A stretch of DNA of 64,000 nucleotides from Triatoma infestans (GCA_011037195.1 JAAEAF010002634.1:62001-126000), one strand, 5' to 3'. Positions 33,693 to 46,196 are shown, counted from the stretch's first letter. The notes: a model not told the origin generated them from the letters alone. Made by a program: numbers and translations.

Positions 33693-35980
33693 ATAATGAA
33701 GATTAAATAGAAATTAGCGAAATAGTTATAACTGAAGACAAGTGGTCACAAAATAGAAGGTAATTGAGTGGGTCAAGGTACGGATACACCTTCACAGTGA
33801 AGGATTGAAATATAAACGAAATAGTTGTTGAATAGAAACAGAAATGAATAGGTAAAAGAAATATACCTTAACCTTGACCAAATGGTGAGAGAGATTATAT
33901 GCGTTACAGTGGGTGTCAACGTGCCAGGCGAAAAACAGCTATTATCGCATAAGAAAGACGCTTAGTTCTGTAATGAAGAAACGCTAATAGTAAGCAAAAA
34001 ACTCAAGCTGATCAGCTTAAAGTGATTACAAGAAACTAAAGCAGTAAAATACCCAAATAAGTGAGTATGGGTGAGGTTAGCTGAAAACTAGTAGTAAGTT
34101 TTACACACTGGCACAAGTAAAAGATGCCCAATAGAATGGCAAAAATATTAAATAAAAGGTTTTACGAAATAGAATAAAATACATGGCGTAATTACCTGGT
34201 TTCAGCCTTGTAGTAAGTGAAGAACCTGTTTGTAATCAAGTTCGTGAATTTAGTCACTCTGCACAAAAGTTCTTGCCAAGATTTATGGTTAAAATGCAAC
34301 ACTTGAATATGTAAAGGTAAGTAGCTCGAAAGAGATAAAAAAATATAATAATAAATAATAGTAATTAATAAAAATAGAGAATAAGAACTACATTACCCAA
34401 TAAGCTGAATCTTTACCAGTACCAAGATTGGTAATTTGTAGTAATATGTGTTGCGAGAATAAAATAGCTGAATACAGGTTGAAGTATTCAAACAGCCCAA
34501 CTTGGTGAAGAGACGATTCAGCAGGACAGAGATAGAATCGACTTTAAAATTGTACAACTGCAGTAGCTGAAGTAAGTTTGAGCTGTTAGGCCACAAAAAA
34601 TGAAATTTCTACTAACAAAACGCATAAATAACTGATAACACCACGCGCACACAGAGGCGAGATAAAGTGCCAAGTAAAGCAGTTAACATGTAGTAATGGC
34701 TGGCACAGAAGACAAAGTGACGCGTCCCTTGGCGGACAGACAGAAGTGTTCTCACGCCAAATGGATGAATTTGATTGGCTGAAGGTAACATAAATAGTGC
34801 CTGAGCTGGGCTCAAATAGAGGCTTTGTAGCGTTTCAGCCAATATAATAAAAATAATATAAAAATGTTACACACTTAAAGCGTGATAAGAAATTATTATA
34901 AACATGAAATTAAATAGAATAGTACAGTTCGCCTGGCGGCCAAAAAGCTAAACTGCCACAGGAAATCTAAGCAATTTAAATTCGCGGGGTTTTAAATACG
35001 CGACAGACCCAGTGATTTGAATAATTGTGACCCAGGCAAGTTGTAAGATCAAATTGTTTTATTTTCGATAATTTGTACATCAAACATTGATTACAATCAT
35101 TCTTCTTCTTATTGAATGCATATCGTTAATGTTTAATCCGAAATTACCGTATGCATATAAAGTCTGCCATGTTCATTGGTAATTTAGAGGTAAAGAACGT
35201 ATATGCTAATGTTTCCATAAATATGCTAATTATAACGTCCGTTATTCTAAGTTAAATGATTCCAGTAAGTGGCTGCCACAAAAAACAAAAAAAAAACACC
35301 AATTCGAACCAAAGAAATGAAGTTATATAAAACAGAGACAAAAAACTGACCAATGTATTTATAATTCTTATCCATATTATTAACATATTGCAAGATATTT
35401 CTAAATTTCTTTTTTCGTTTTCTTTTTGTGTCCCTTCTTCAACTTCATCGTGTTCATCATAAAGTTTCTATGAATATTTTTATAGACGTGCGTGTGTGTA
35501 TATGTATGTATATGCGTATATGTGCGCGTGGTGCAGGACCAAAGAAATATGAGGGTTGTTTAGGTAAGTTATTATATAAATATCTGGAAGAATACCTCCA
35601 TTGTACAATACCTCTCTGGGAGATAATAATAACCTTTTATAACAGTTGATGAGCCCCCCGCAGTGTTCGGCTCGCCATAATAGTTCCGCTCCTACCAATT
35701 AGTAAACTCTTAACAGATTCAGTATATTTACATAATCATTAATAAATTTTTAGACATGTTGAAAATGTCAAGTTAGCATTGCCGTTTGTTGAACTGAACA
35801 GATCACAATTTTCAATTAACTTTCTTTAAAGAATTTTTTATTTTAAACTGGCATAATTGCTAATTAGTTGTTAATTGAAAGATTATCATTTCAACAGACC
35901 TACTAATTCCTCAATTTGTGTGGTCGTTAAGTTATCGCAATAATTTGCTGGTATTGCATCCAGCTTACTTTGCGATGTTT
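33693..35980. other. Non-coding stretch, no gene seen
   Basis: No supported gene. 33.7-34.9 kb is purine-rich on the plus strand with frequent 'gtaag' words. The minus-strand frame at 34612-34842 has no recognisable domain. Confidence 0.4.
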
Positions 35981-35984
35981 ACTT

Positions 35985-37020
35985 TCCGTTATTGTCTGAG
36001 AACGAAATATCTCAAAAATAAAAATAATCAGGAAGCTTGATATTCGCCAACAAAGTTTACCGCCAAAATTCATTAACAGGAAGTGAGACATTGCGGTGAC
36101 TTTTCCTACTTCCTCTTGCTGCTGTTCAATATACTTCAGTACAATAAATGATTCTATTGTCTAATAATATTAATACATATTAGAAACATTGCTAGAATTC
36201 AAAATTTAAAGAAAATCGCAAATCCGGAGTGCAACTTGACTGAACAGTTTTTTGAGAGGTTTTTTAAATCATCATCAGGGATTGTGGTGTTAAATTTCAA
36301 ATTTATGGGGTTGGTTCAATGTAATTAGTGCGTTATTCTGGACTGCAATCTAATCACTTCCGTGTGTGTCTCTCTGCCCCCGCCCACTACCACCACCTCT
36401 ATATTTATAATAGGACAAATAAGTAAAAATTTGAAGTTTAATGAAAATTTGTCATTTTATTTATTTATATATATATATTATATATATAATTATTATTATT
36501 ATAAACAGGTGAGAGGAAAAGTCGTGTGAATGTTTCACACCAGATAATTTTCCGTATTCAGAAAAGTTTCAAATCATGCATATATACTAACAACAGGTAG
36601 TCATATGAAATTGTCGAAATTGAAAACTCAATTTCGATAATTTTAACATTCTGGGCAGATTTGATAGACAGAATCGATACTGGATATTTTACTGAATAGT
36701 TTTTTTTTTAGTTTTCCAAAATTTCTTTAAAATCGCTCCTATGATTTCCTTTACACTTGTGTTATATCAACTACAAATTTAAAGATTTACCATTTTTGTT
36801 AGAAACACTTCTCCAAGGAGATTGTGGAGAGAGGGGGCAGAACGTCAGGTTCACCACATACTGGCCATTTGAGTGTAATATCCTGCAGTTCCTTTCGTGT
36901 TGAGGGAACCTAAACATTTAGTAAGAAGTTTGACGTTAAAAAAAAGAAAATAAAGTAATTGTGACAAAATTGCTGTTGAGAGAAAGTGGTGTGACTGCTT
37001 CACAGCAGGTTTGTGAACTG
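35985..37020 (+). repeat. HR repeat, forward, several joined pieces
   Basis: 'gagaacgaaatatctcaaaaataaaaataatcagg', 'aaaattcattaacaggaagtgagacattgcgg', 'aaatttaaagaaaatcgcaaatccggagtgc', 'gaggaaaagtcgtgtgaatgtttcacaccaga', 'ctcctatgatttcctttacacttg', 'gagagaaagtggtgtgactgcttcacagcagg'. Order is disrupted by small gaps and a TA microsatellite at about 36463-36490. Confidence 0.75.
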
Positions 37021-38125
37021 AAATATGAAGCTTTCAAACTGAAATATGAAGCACCAGTTATAGCCTGACTTTCAAATTTTTGGTAACGTAACAAATTGTT
37101 AAAAGCTTTGCTAAATATATAATTAATAATAATCTAGAAATGGTTGTATAAAAAGTATACAAATTGATTTGATTATTTGTATATAACAGATATATAAATA
37201 TGTATAAAAATAAATAACTATATATATATTGTATAATACATAGTAATACAAAATGAGCTATCATTAATTTTGTTTGAATGTGAAGGTGCTGTAATGACAA
37301 AGTTAAGTCACTAAGTCCCCTCCCAATATAACCATGTGTATCTATGTATGTGTGGGTCCCCTGTGCGCGCCACGCCACATGCTCACTCATACCGTGTGCA
37401 GGGTAATTTATTATGTAATCTACCAAAACAGGAATATTATGTATGGTTAATAAATACGAATGTAAGGAGTTGTGTTGTGTTTTCTTTTTCCCACTTCTTT
37501 CTTCTTTTATTATTATTACTTTTATTTTATTCTTAGTGTTTTATCACTTTCTTATTTTTATCTTCTCCCAGTTTAATGGAGTCATAAACAAGGTACAATA
37601 TTTGTAATAAATGAACGCACGAGAGAGAGATGTGGCGCGAGTCGTTCATAATAAGAAAAAGTAGAAATTAAAGAAGATATTTATAAATAAAAAAAGAGAA
37701 AATGAGAGATTATGTAAGAGAATGTCATTGAAGGCATGAATCTCTTTATTCTCTCTTTGTGTTGCCAAGCAACGAGCAGCGCACACGCAATCTTCGTCCA
37801 CTTCTTACTTAGATCTAAGTCCTTCGGCCTCAAAATGATCTATCACTTTGTTCAACATGTAACTTTAAAAAAAAAAACAAAGTTAAAATAAACATGTGTT
37901 TATAAAGAAGCAATGTGACGTGTGCTTTTCTTTCTCTTTCTTTATTTTGAATATGGTTATTATTTATATTTATTTTCATTTATTTTTTTAACTTTTATTT
38001 CTTTGATGTTCAACACAAATAAAGCAGTCAAAGATTATTTAGCCGTGGGGGGAGGGTTCCCACTTGGGGGTAAAACCAGACATTGTAATGAAGTGGTAAT
38101 TTAGGAAAGCATTTTTAAGCATTTG
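37021..38125. other. AT-rich non-coding stretch
   Basis: No supported gene. The 122-aa minus-strand frame (37058-37426) is AT-rich and low-complexity without family features. Confidence 0.4.
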
Positions 38126-38420
38126 TACCTTCAGAAAATCAATTTTCCCGGGAAAATGTTTTAAATAAAAGTGCGGGGGGGGAGCCTCATTCCGAAATGT
38201 GGGGGGGAGGTGTCCGAAACTCTCATGTCAGATGCGGTGGTAGTACCTAAACGGTATACCATGTTTGAACTTGCTGTGATTTTTCGTTTTTGGGATAATC
38301 ATTTCACACAAACGCACATATATAGAAGGAGAGGCTATTCCCTAAAATCTCAACTTGTTTTTCTGGCAGAAATTCATTTCAAAAATGTGACCAATAATTG
38401 TTTGTGTGTGTATGTAGTTG
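38126..38420 (-). repeat. HR repeat, reverse
   Basis: 'aaaatcaattttcccgggaaaatgttttaaataaaagtg', 'tgtcagatgcggtggtagtacctaaacggtataccatgtttgaacttgctgtgatttttcgtttttgggata'. Well preserved. Confidence 0.8.
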
Positions 38421-38583
38421 TACATATCCAAATCACCTCTGGCTGGCCTTATTCAGATGGAGGTAGAAGTTGAAGATGTTACTGTAAGTACATCGGGTAT
38501 TCTTCCTTCCTATATCTGAAGAAATCGCCAGTCACTTTTGTCCTTTAGAACAAATAAAAATAATGATAGGTAATATATATATA

Positions 38584-38640
38584 TTTGGTAGTTGGACGGG
38601 AAGCCCGCTGGAAAAAATAAATATTACTTTACTTTTAATA
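38584..38640 (+). repeat. SINE 3' tail, truncated
   Basis: 'tagttggacgggaagcccgctggaaaaaataaatattactttac' is closely similar to the end of the SINE-like unit at 16230-16445. No head is present. Confidence 0.6.
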
Positions 38641-38772
38641 TATTGATATATATAATATAATATATAAAACAAAATGAAAAAAAAAAACAATTTTTCACTA
38701 GATTGCACTTCCGTTGGCGTACGACTTCCGCAGCAAACACAATTAATTCGGGTGTGTTTGGTGAGATCTTCA

Positions 38773-38786
38773 GGTGCACCTCTGAA

Positions 38787-38818
<32 letters not shown>

Positions 38819-38860
38819 GAATGTATGTGTGTGTGTGTGAGTGTGTGTTTGTGTGTGTGT
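38773..38860. repeat. Microsatellite cluster (CT)n (TA)n (GT)n
   Basis: Successive CT, TA and GT runs; the same compound array precedes the third copy at 40811-40900. Confidence 0.95.
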
Positions 38861-39150
38861 AATGAAATGAAACAAGTACTTTATTCTGGGACATAAATGT
38901 CCCCTAAGAAATACCAAAACAAAAAGAAATCCCCAATCTGGCTGGTGATAAAACATAAACACTATCAATCATGATGAGGTTTGAAAAAAAAAAATAAAAG
39001 TGAAATTTGACATATATATATAAAACAAAATGAAAAAAAAACAATTCGCTAGATTGGCACTTCCGTTTGGCGTACAGACTTCCGCAGCAAAACAATTAGA
39101 TCTTCGGGTTGAGACCGTGTCAGTGTTTGTTATAAACCGACATTTAGTCC
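38853..39150 (-). repeat. 298-bp tandem duplication, copy 1
   Basis: No difference from copy 2 (offset +298) was found by reading. On the minus strand it carries AATAAA within CCAGAATAAAGTACTTG near its low-coordinate end, followed by CATTTCATT and then a GT/CA run. This looks like the 3' end of a retroelement transcribed from the minus strand. A partial, more diverged copy of its right part precedes it at about 38645-38765. The identical minus-strand 63-aa frames are by-products. Confidence 0.9.
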
Positions 39151-39450
39151 ATGTGTGTAATGAAATGAAACAAGTACTTTATTCTGGGACATAAATGTCC
39201 CCTAAGAAATACCAAAACAAAAAGAAATCCCCAATCTGGCTGGTGATAAAACATAAACACTATCAATCATGATGAGGTTTGAAAAAAAAAAATAAAAGTG
39301 AAATTTGACATATATATATAAAACAAAATGAAAAAAAAACAATTCGCTAGATTGGCACTTCCGTTTGGCGTACAGACTTCCGCAGCAAAACAATTAGATC
39401 TTCGGGTTGAGACCGTGTCAGTGTTTGTTATAAACCGACATTTAGTCCAT
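39151..39450 (-). repeat. 298-bp tandem duplication, copy 2
   Basis: Second copy, ending at 'tttagtccat' (39450), after which the sequence becomes unique. The lack of differences from copy 1 implies a very recent duplication or an assembly artefact. Confidence 0.9.
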
Positions 39451-40425
39451 ATTGCTGAAGGCTACTTATGCGCCGTTGTTTATATGATTACTATACCAAC
39501 ACAAAAATTTCGAAAATTTAATAAAGCTTAATAAGAGAATGTAAGAGCAATAACAGAAAATGAAATGAAAGAATTTGTCAAGTAGGCACTACTGGCACTG
39601 AGAAGTAGAATTTCAACTGTCTGTACACGGACATTCATGTAGGATTAACAAAATTATCTGTACATATCTTGACCAACCTTTTATAGTCTGTTTAATCTTT
39701 TTTATAATACACTGAAAAATTTTATTTGAAAAAAGTAGATAGTTTACGTCCCTTTTCTGTGTTACCTCTTGTTAATAGATAGAGCTACTCACAACAATGG
39801 AATCTAGGCATCATAATAAATATATTTTTTTACATAAAGTTCGGCTTTAAGTTGGTAATCCTGACATAAAAAAAAAAGACAAGCTCGGGCGCCGATTTAG
39901 AAAGTACGAGTATATATTTATGTGTGGCAATATGATAGACGTTCCCATTCTACTCGGCCTGTATTAGACATGCAGGGTACAGATTGTGATTTAAAATAGA
40001 GAACTAGAGGTTTTATGAGAGAGTTAAGTTTGAATATCTGATTAGAAAATAAAGTGGGAAGCTGAAAATTGTGTGCGATATTGGCGTATAGATGAGTGAT
40101 GTAGTGGCTGCAGCTTGAATGATCGATATTTTGGAATAACCGAAAGATAGAAACTAGTTTGAAGAGTTGCAGAAAGAAGCAGGCAACCTTTATTGGGTTG
40201 CTTCGCTAAGACAGAAGCGATCTTTAAAAGGAAATCTCTTATCAATAGAAGGATATTTCTTATATAACTCCTTAGTCCTGCACACATTCTCTGCTACATT
40301 CTCTGAAATATTGCTATACATTTACAGAGGGCTAAATATAATATACAGGCACAGACAGTGATCAGAGGTCAACAATAAAAGTTGATCTGAGTTGCTATGT
40401 CCGCACTGCTGCAAAATATTAGAGA
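39451..40425. other. AT-rich non-coding stretch
   Basis: No supported gene; short frames on both strands at 40042-40361 have no recognisable features. Confidence 0.4.
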
Positions 40426-40575
40426 TTTTCTACTTCTTTTACTGCTGGTAAGAAAAGCAAGTTGTGATCATGGCAAATTTTTGAAATTGAGTTTTCACCG
40501 GAAATGTTTTGAGGTCCCCCTGAGTATGAAAAAATATTTTACCAAATGGTATATATCTATATATAGATATGTAGG
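40426..40575 (+). repeat. HR repeat fragment, forward
   Basis: 'cttttactgctggtaagaaaagcaagttgtgatcatggcaaatttttgaaattgagttttcaccggaaatgttttgaggtccccctgagtatgaaaaaatattttaccaaatgg' matches the start of HR. Confidence 0.85.
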
Positions 40576-40810
40576 ATTTCTTCATTAGAAATTATTAAAT
40601 AGATTAAATCAAGTTCTCTCCTTTTACAATCTTCTTTATTACTGATTAAATAGCAATGCAAAAGATGTGAACATAAATTAAACAACTCTTTTGAAAGGAA
40701 ATACAGACTTAATAATTTTCAACATGTATCTATATTAAACTTTATATCACATTTCGTATGTTACATATACATTCAACTGCCTCTCATTACCCGCGACTGG
40801 CTACTACAGA

Positions 40811-40826
40811 TGGTGCCACCTCTGAA

Positions 40827-40858
<32 letters not shown>

Positions 40859-41052
40859 GAATGTATGTGTGTGTGTGTGAGTGTGTGTTTGTGTGTGTGT
40901 AATGAAATGAAACAAGTACTTTATTCTGGGACATAAATGTCCCCTAAGAAATACCAAAACAAAAAGAAATCCCCAATCTGGCTGGTGATAAAACATAAAC
41001 ACTATCAATCATGATGAGGTTTGAAAAAAAAAAATAAAAGTGAAATTTGACA
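40811..41052 (-). repeat. Third copy of the 38.8-kb repeat, partial
   Basis: Matches 38773-39013 at an offset of +2,040 (apart from short length differences in microsatellites), including the CT/TA/GT array and AATAAA. It ends at 'gaaatttgaca', where copies 1 and 2 continue with (TA)n. On the minus strand it looks like a 5'-truncated retroelement 3' end. Confidence 0.9.
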
Positions 41053-41059
41053 AATTAAC

Positions 41060-41300
41060 TCACAAAATGTAAATAAAAATAATAGAAATAACTATTATAA
41101 AAATCAGAGGTCTCCTGAATAACTTTACAGAATTGGTTTTGCATCTTTTTTATGGAGGGGAGAAATTTTCTCTTAAGCGGCTATAAACTATTTCCTTTAA
41201 ACTTGCAATGCTAATTTCGCAGAGATATAAACCAATCGCTTTTAGAGGGTTGTGTGGAATCTGTGACAATAGGGTTCAGGATGGAAGCTCTGCCTTCAGA
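41060..41300 (+). repeat. HR repeat fragment, forward
   Basis: 'gaataactttacagaattgg', 'ttctcttaagcggctataaactatttcctttaaacttgcaatgctaatttcgcagagatataaaccaatcgcttt'. Confidence 0.7.
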
Positions 41301-43335
41301 CAAAGTACGATATTCAACGTTACTTTGAACAAGTTATAGTATACTTTGAAGATTAAAGTATATTAAAGCTCAATTTATTATCTGTCGGCATATTACAGAT
41401 ACAAAGTAAATAACTTGCTTACAGTTGTTAATCATATTTCATTTTGCCTTAAAACATCATTTTACTGTTATCACTATGAATGAAATATCGATATAAAATG
41501 AATGATTATTTCATATGATCGTTATCCCCCACTCCCACAATAACGTTTCTAATACACTTACCTACAAGCTGTGATTACGTACAACGAAATGTTGGGGGAG
41601 TTGATCCATAGCTGGGTGGATAGGGGCTGGATATGATTATTAGAAATGAAGAATGCAGGTTCAAAGTTGAAGATCGGGGAAGGAAGGCATTGAAGTAATC
41701 ATTTTAAGGACCCTTTTATTGGTTGGAGAGCTCCTGCTGTGCACCGGCAGACGGACCGATCTTTTTCTTTTTTTCTCCTGAACCGTTCCAGTGCCAGTTA
41801 ATGGACTGCTGACTTCACGGCTCGACCCTTGTCCTACTCCATAACTTCCATCCTCCACCAGTTGATAACACCGTTATTGCGCATCGATGTTTTTGTACCT
41901 CTTTTTCTTTTTATTTTTTAAATTATGGAAATTAAAAATCAAACCTAAATCTCAGGCCGGGCTTGAATACACTGTCATGCAATAAAATTTCATTTAGCCT
42001 CTAGTAACTCTGAACATTACCTCTGATAGTCAAGAACAATCGATTTTGAACAAAAAAAAGACATGGTACTACTCGAGCCTTATACTAAGCAGGTTCTACT
42101 AAGTTTTGCAACACACTTTGTCCTTTTCTTACACTCAAAGTAGTTATTTCAGACAATTTACAGCTATCTCCTTGTCTTATGTACTCATAATATGACATCC
42201 TGCTTATTGTAATGGGTCTACATGTCCCCTTACAACTAGCAATGTAAGGAGAAATAGATGGGTATTGGAAGGAGAAGTGAAAGAGAAGAGAGTATGGACT
42301 AGTCCAGCCGCCCGCCAATTCACTTGCATTCAAACGAATCATCACTCAACGACCATCGTCTCACACCGTCACTCTGCCAGTCAGACTGGTCATCTCTTCT
42401 CACGATACCATATTCTCACTCTAATTTGGGCAGTGTAAATTCCTTGTACTACTTAATATTCTCGTCAATACGTATAAACCGTGTTCAGTAGTCTAACGTA
42501 TATCTCATACTATTTTCTCTTCTATCCACACCCCCCCCCAACAACAACAATAACTACTATATTATTAATAGAGCTCGAGTTTAAATTAGTCTCACTGATA
42601 AAATCCTCCTATCCGCCTAGAGAATCTCTCTCTCAATATACTTCATTAATAAAAGCTTCTCTCCTCCGTCTAGGAAGTAATGGACGGACTAGACCTTGTA
42701 TCCAACCGCCTAACTACACTAACAGCCGTCTTCCGACACCTCCCACATTGATACAGTACTCACAGAGCTTGCAGAGAGGTAGTTGACTTGTACAACTACT
42801 TGGGTGTAACAAACTCACAGACAGACTCTAGCTCATCATCACACACACACTCACTAACTATAACACACATTGTACACATTCTATTTTCAAACGCTGACAC
42901 TTGAGGGTGCCACAGTAAACTTTTAGGTCGCCATGAATTTGGTCTCTACATCCATTCTCTTTTCATACATGTAAATCTAAGAGCTTCTCTGTGCTTAGAT
43001 ATATCGATAAAAACCCTATAACCTTGTCGCTCTATAAAGAACCTATTTCGGTACCTTACTTACACTTACTCACTATCTTATCTTACTGATTTTGCATTCT
43101 CTGTTCTGCTGTTCTGAACCTCTTCTTCTTTTTCTGCTGACACGGTACAATAACCCGAAATAGATCTTGGCCTCTTCAGTGAGATGTTCCACGATTTCTA
43201 CCACTGTCTTTTAATTTATTTTTTAATTTATAATGCTGTGAGAATATTAACTCACTTTCTTGCCATTTCAGTCAAGTAATTAAAGGTGCTTGTTTACCTG
43301 AATTTGGCTTTGTTTGCAAGGCCTCTAGATCTCAA
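41301..43335. other. Non-HR stretch, no gene recognised
   Basis: No confirmed gene. The minus strand at 41661-41858 has a 65-codon frame of balanced composition (VQEKKRKRSVRLPVHSRSSP), without a splice acceptor or family match. 42.2-42.9 kb is C/T-rich with CA tracts and may be decayed LTR-type sequence, but I see no termini. Confidence 0.35.
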
Positions 43336-43339
43336 CATC

Positions 43340-43590
43340 TAAACAAAACTTGCAACGGGAAAAAACAAAATTTGGAAGATTCCCCACAATCATCCTAAAA
43401 ACAATCTGTTCCAAAAAAGTTTTAAATATCAGAGCGCATGTTGTTCAATAAGCCAACATCAGAGCGCATCTTGTTCAAAAGCCTACCACGTTCAAACTTC
43501 TTTGTTCAAGCAAAATTCTAAAAGCTCAAAAATCTTTTCTATGAAGACGCACTTGCGGTTATCTGATTTTCTTCAAAACTGGACTTCTAG
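43340..43590 (-). repeat. HR repeat, reverse, left part
   Basis: 'gctcaaaaatcttttctatgaagacgcacttgcggttatctgattttcttcaaaactggacttctag' matches minus-strand HR and is cut at CTAG by the solo LTR. A 30-bp tandem duplication (ATCAGAGCGCAT...) lies at 43428-43487. Confidence 0.75.
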
Positions 43591-43932
43591 TGTCGGGGTA
43601 GTGAACCCCCACTACTCATCCACACTAGCGAGTGAACCCCCACCACGCATCAGAGAGAAAGAGCCCCTCTGGAGAGAGAAGAGAGGAGAGGCCAGTTGGA
43701 TATATAAACGAGAGACGGAGTCAAAAAAGGGGATTCTGTTCACAGTCTTACACTTCAATTGTACATATCGTTTAGCCACGTCAGTCTGTCTGTTCAGTTC
43801 TTGTAGTGTAAAGTATACAGTCCTTGGCAGTCAGTCATATACATATATATCAATTATATATCTTATACCGATATTGAGGTGTTATTTATCTATCAACATC
43901 TACAACCAACATCTCCTCCTACAACCATTACA
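43591..43932. mobile_element. Solo LTR with 4-bp target duplication
   Basis: A 342-bp insertion starts TGTCGGGG and ends CCATTACA, thus TG...CA termini. CTAG is present on both sides (43587-43590 and 43933-43936). HR reads straight through when the insert and one CTAG are removed ('ggacttctag' to 'ctagcaatgctgc'). It has a TATATAAA box at 43701-43708, CAGT initiator-like words downstream and an internal repeat GTGAACCCCCAC (43601 and 43631 regions). There is no internal coding region, so it is a solo LTR, left by recombination of an LTR retrotransposon. The 144-aa plus frame 43502-43936 merely spans HR and LTR. Confidence 0.85.
43701..43708 (+). promoter_or_regulatory. TATA box of solo LTR
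   Basis: TATATAAA inside the LTR, about 40 bases upstream of a TTCACAGT initiator-like word. This sets the likely transcription direction of the parent element to plus. Confidence 0.5.
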
Positions 43933-44290
43933 CTAGCAATGCTGCAATGTACCGTAACATTTTATAGGTGCCACATTAGTACATTATGGCCCACTAACTT
44001 CCAAAAATCGATTTACCTTCAAAATTGTTTGAAATAAAAGTGATAGGTATATGCGTATACTTAACATATGGGAAATCGGAGCTAGTTTTTGAGAAAATTG
44101 AGAAAAACTAAAACAACAAACAAAAATCATAGAAAAATGTTGTATTTCTGGATGATGGATTTTGAGAAACTTTCTTTTCAGGTGCAGTGATGGAACCTAA
44201 ACGGAAGATGAAAATTGAACTTTCTTTTACTCACGACTTTTTTTTTTTGGTGATATTTTGTTCACATACACACACCCCATACCATTCGCT
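43933..44290 (-). repeat. HR repeat, reverse, right part
   Basis: Resumes with 'ctagcaatgctgcaatgtacc', then 'aaaatcgatttaccttcaaaattgtttgaaataaaagtgataggtatatg' and 'tttttgagaaaattgagaaaaactaaaac'. Confidence 0.8.
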
Positions 44291-44334
44291 AATAATATTT
44301 TTTATTTTCTCTTACACCTGGTAACAGGAAGAGT

Positions 44335-45080
44335 CTCAAAAAATGTTGTATGTGTGTGAACAAAATACCTCAAAAACGAAAAGCCGCAGGAAGGAACAAA
44401 AATTTACATTCGGAAATACATGTTAAGTCGCCTAAGTACAAAAAAATGTTTTCAGCGAATGGTCTGTATGTGTATGAACAAAATATCACAAAAAAAAATA
44501 AAAATTGTGAGTAAAGAAAGTTCAATTTTCGTCTTCCTTTCTTTTTTTGGATTCCATCACTGTATCTGACAAAAACGTTTTGCGCAAAATTTATATGACT
44601 TTACTGAATGTTTTTTTGTTTTTTGCTATTTTCTCGACAACGGCTGGAAGGATTTTCTTTAAACTTCATGTATTATTTACATACATAAACAGTTTCCGTT
44701 TTGTTTTTTTTTTGGAACTTTTTTCAAAAATAAATTGATGACAATGAATTAATGAATAAATTGTAGAAAATGTTGTGTAACTTGTGGAGTTCACTTTCAA
44801 ATATATGGGACTGATTCAATGTTATTGGAGCTTCCTGCCTGCTTGGATGGGGTAGGCGGTACCTGTCCCATATTTATGTCAGGACAGTGAGCAAATTAAA
44901 GTTGAAAGAAAATTTGTCATTTTATATATAATTGTAATATAACAGGAGTGAGAAGAATGTGGTGTGAGTGTTTCACAACAGATTTTTCTTTAATATTCAG
45001 GGAACTTCAATACTGTATTTCCGGTGAAAACACAATTTCGAAAAAAAATTGACACGATCGAATACTTCCTCTTTTATCTG
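44335..45080 (+). repeat. HR repeat, forward
   Basis: 'gtgaacaaaatacctcaaaaacgaaaagccgcagg', 'gcgcaaaatttatatgactttactgaatg', 'ttctcgacaacggctggaaggattttctttaaacttc', 'aaattaaagttgaaagaaaatttgtcattttatatat', 'atgtggtgtgagtgtttcacaacaga'. Confidence 0.8.
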
Positions 45081-46120
45081 CAGTAAAGGAAATTAAAAAA
45101 CTGAAACGAAGAGAAAATTATAAAAAGAAAGAAATATTTATGGAGAAGAAGTAGTTATGGTGCTACACTAGTTGAATAAATAATTTACCATTCCGGTAAT
45201 CTGTCTTGATCACCTGTCTGATCACAAAGTTGGAGTTAGATATTAGTCAATTCAATCAACTGCGACAAATTTGTGGTCGGAATCGTGTGGGTACTTAAAA
45301 CTGTTTCTTGCCTTGTTTCAAAAGTGTGTATGCATAGACGTATTGAACATATTAAATGTATACTTACGTAAATCAATACAAACTTTGTCAGGTTAGATTT
45401 CATGGACACTGTCTAAATTACCATCCTTAGATTGATAACCTGTCTCTTCCCTCACTTCCCACAGTTCGATAAGTGTAAACATCACAATTCTTTTTAAAAA
45501 AAAAGGAAAGAAAAGACAAATATAAAATAAATAAGCATGTTTGGAAGAAAACAACAAAACAAAAAATGTACCTGAAATTGTTTATGCATGACTTTTCGCT
45601 TAAATTATTCTTACAGTTACGTATTCATTTTCAAAAAAAAAAAAAAAAAAATAAGTCTGTAAAAATACACTGATATGACAGCAAGTTCAATCGTTATAAA
45701 ATGGCCGATTGCAATTACACCTCTATTTGACAATGAATACAGATATTTGGTGTCCAAATTTCTTTTCTTCCATTCGAAGATCTAACTGTTGTAGAAATCC
45801 GTTTTCTATTCTGGCGACTGTTCAAGTCTCTTTACTTTTTCGTAAATGAAAGACTACTAATTTGAATACAAACTTTTAAAAACAATCAGATCCAAATTTA
45901 ACACGAAATGTTAAAACTAAAGTTTGAAGTGAAGTAAAGTGCGTATCATTTACCTTTAGGGCTCCTTATATGAGTAGGAGGCAGTAGTCTAACCACCTTT
46001 TTCACGAGTCTAGTCTCCTTGCGGATTTCCTAGACTGACATTACGAACATCAGTTGACCGACCACTCGCTACAACAAGCAGCTGCCACTCGCCTGTCGAG
46101 CTACCTGATACGTGCTGATA
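45081..46120. other. AT-rich non-coding stretch
   Basis: No supported gene; a long A-run lies at about 45634-45651. Confidence 0.45.
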
Positions 46121-46196
46121 GTTCGGTTGTGGTTGGGTCTGCAGAGTTAGAAAGCATCGGAGATATTTTCCGTGATAGTTTGTTTTATTTTGTGGT

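Noticed and set aside
36270..36300. Minus-strand CCTGATGATG as another hammerhead
   Set aside because: No GAAA and no pairing flanks.
38904..39393. Two identical 63-aa minus-strand frames as a duplicated gene
   Set aside because: They lie in a duplicated repeat with a retroelement-like 3' end; the third copy has the frame broken.
43502..43936. 144-codon plus-strand open frame
   Set aside because: It runs across HR, the CTAG target site and the whole solo LTR; no coding unit would span these borders.
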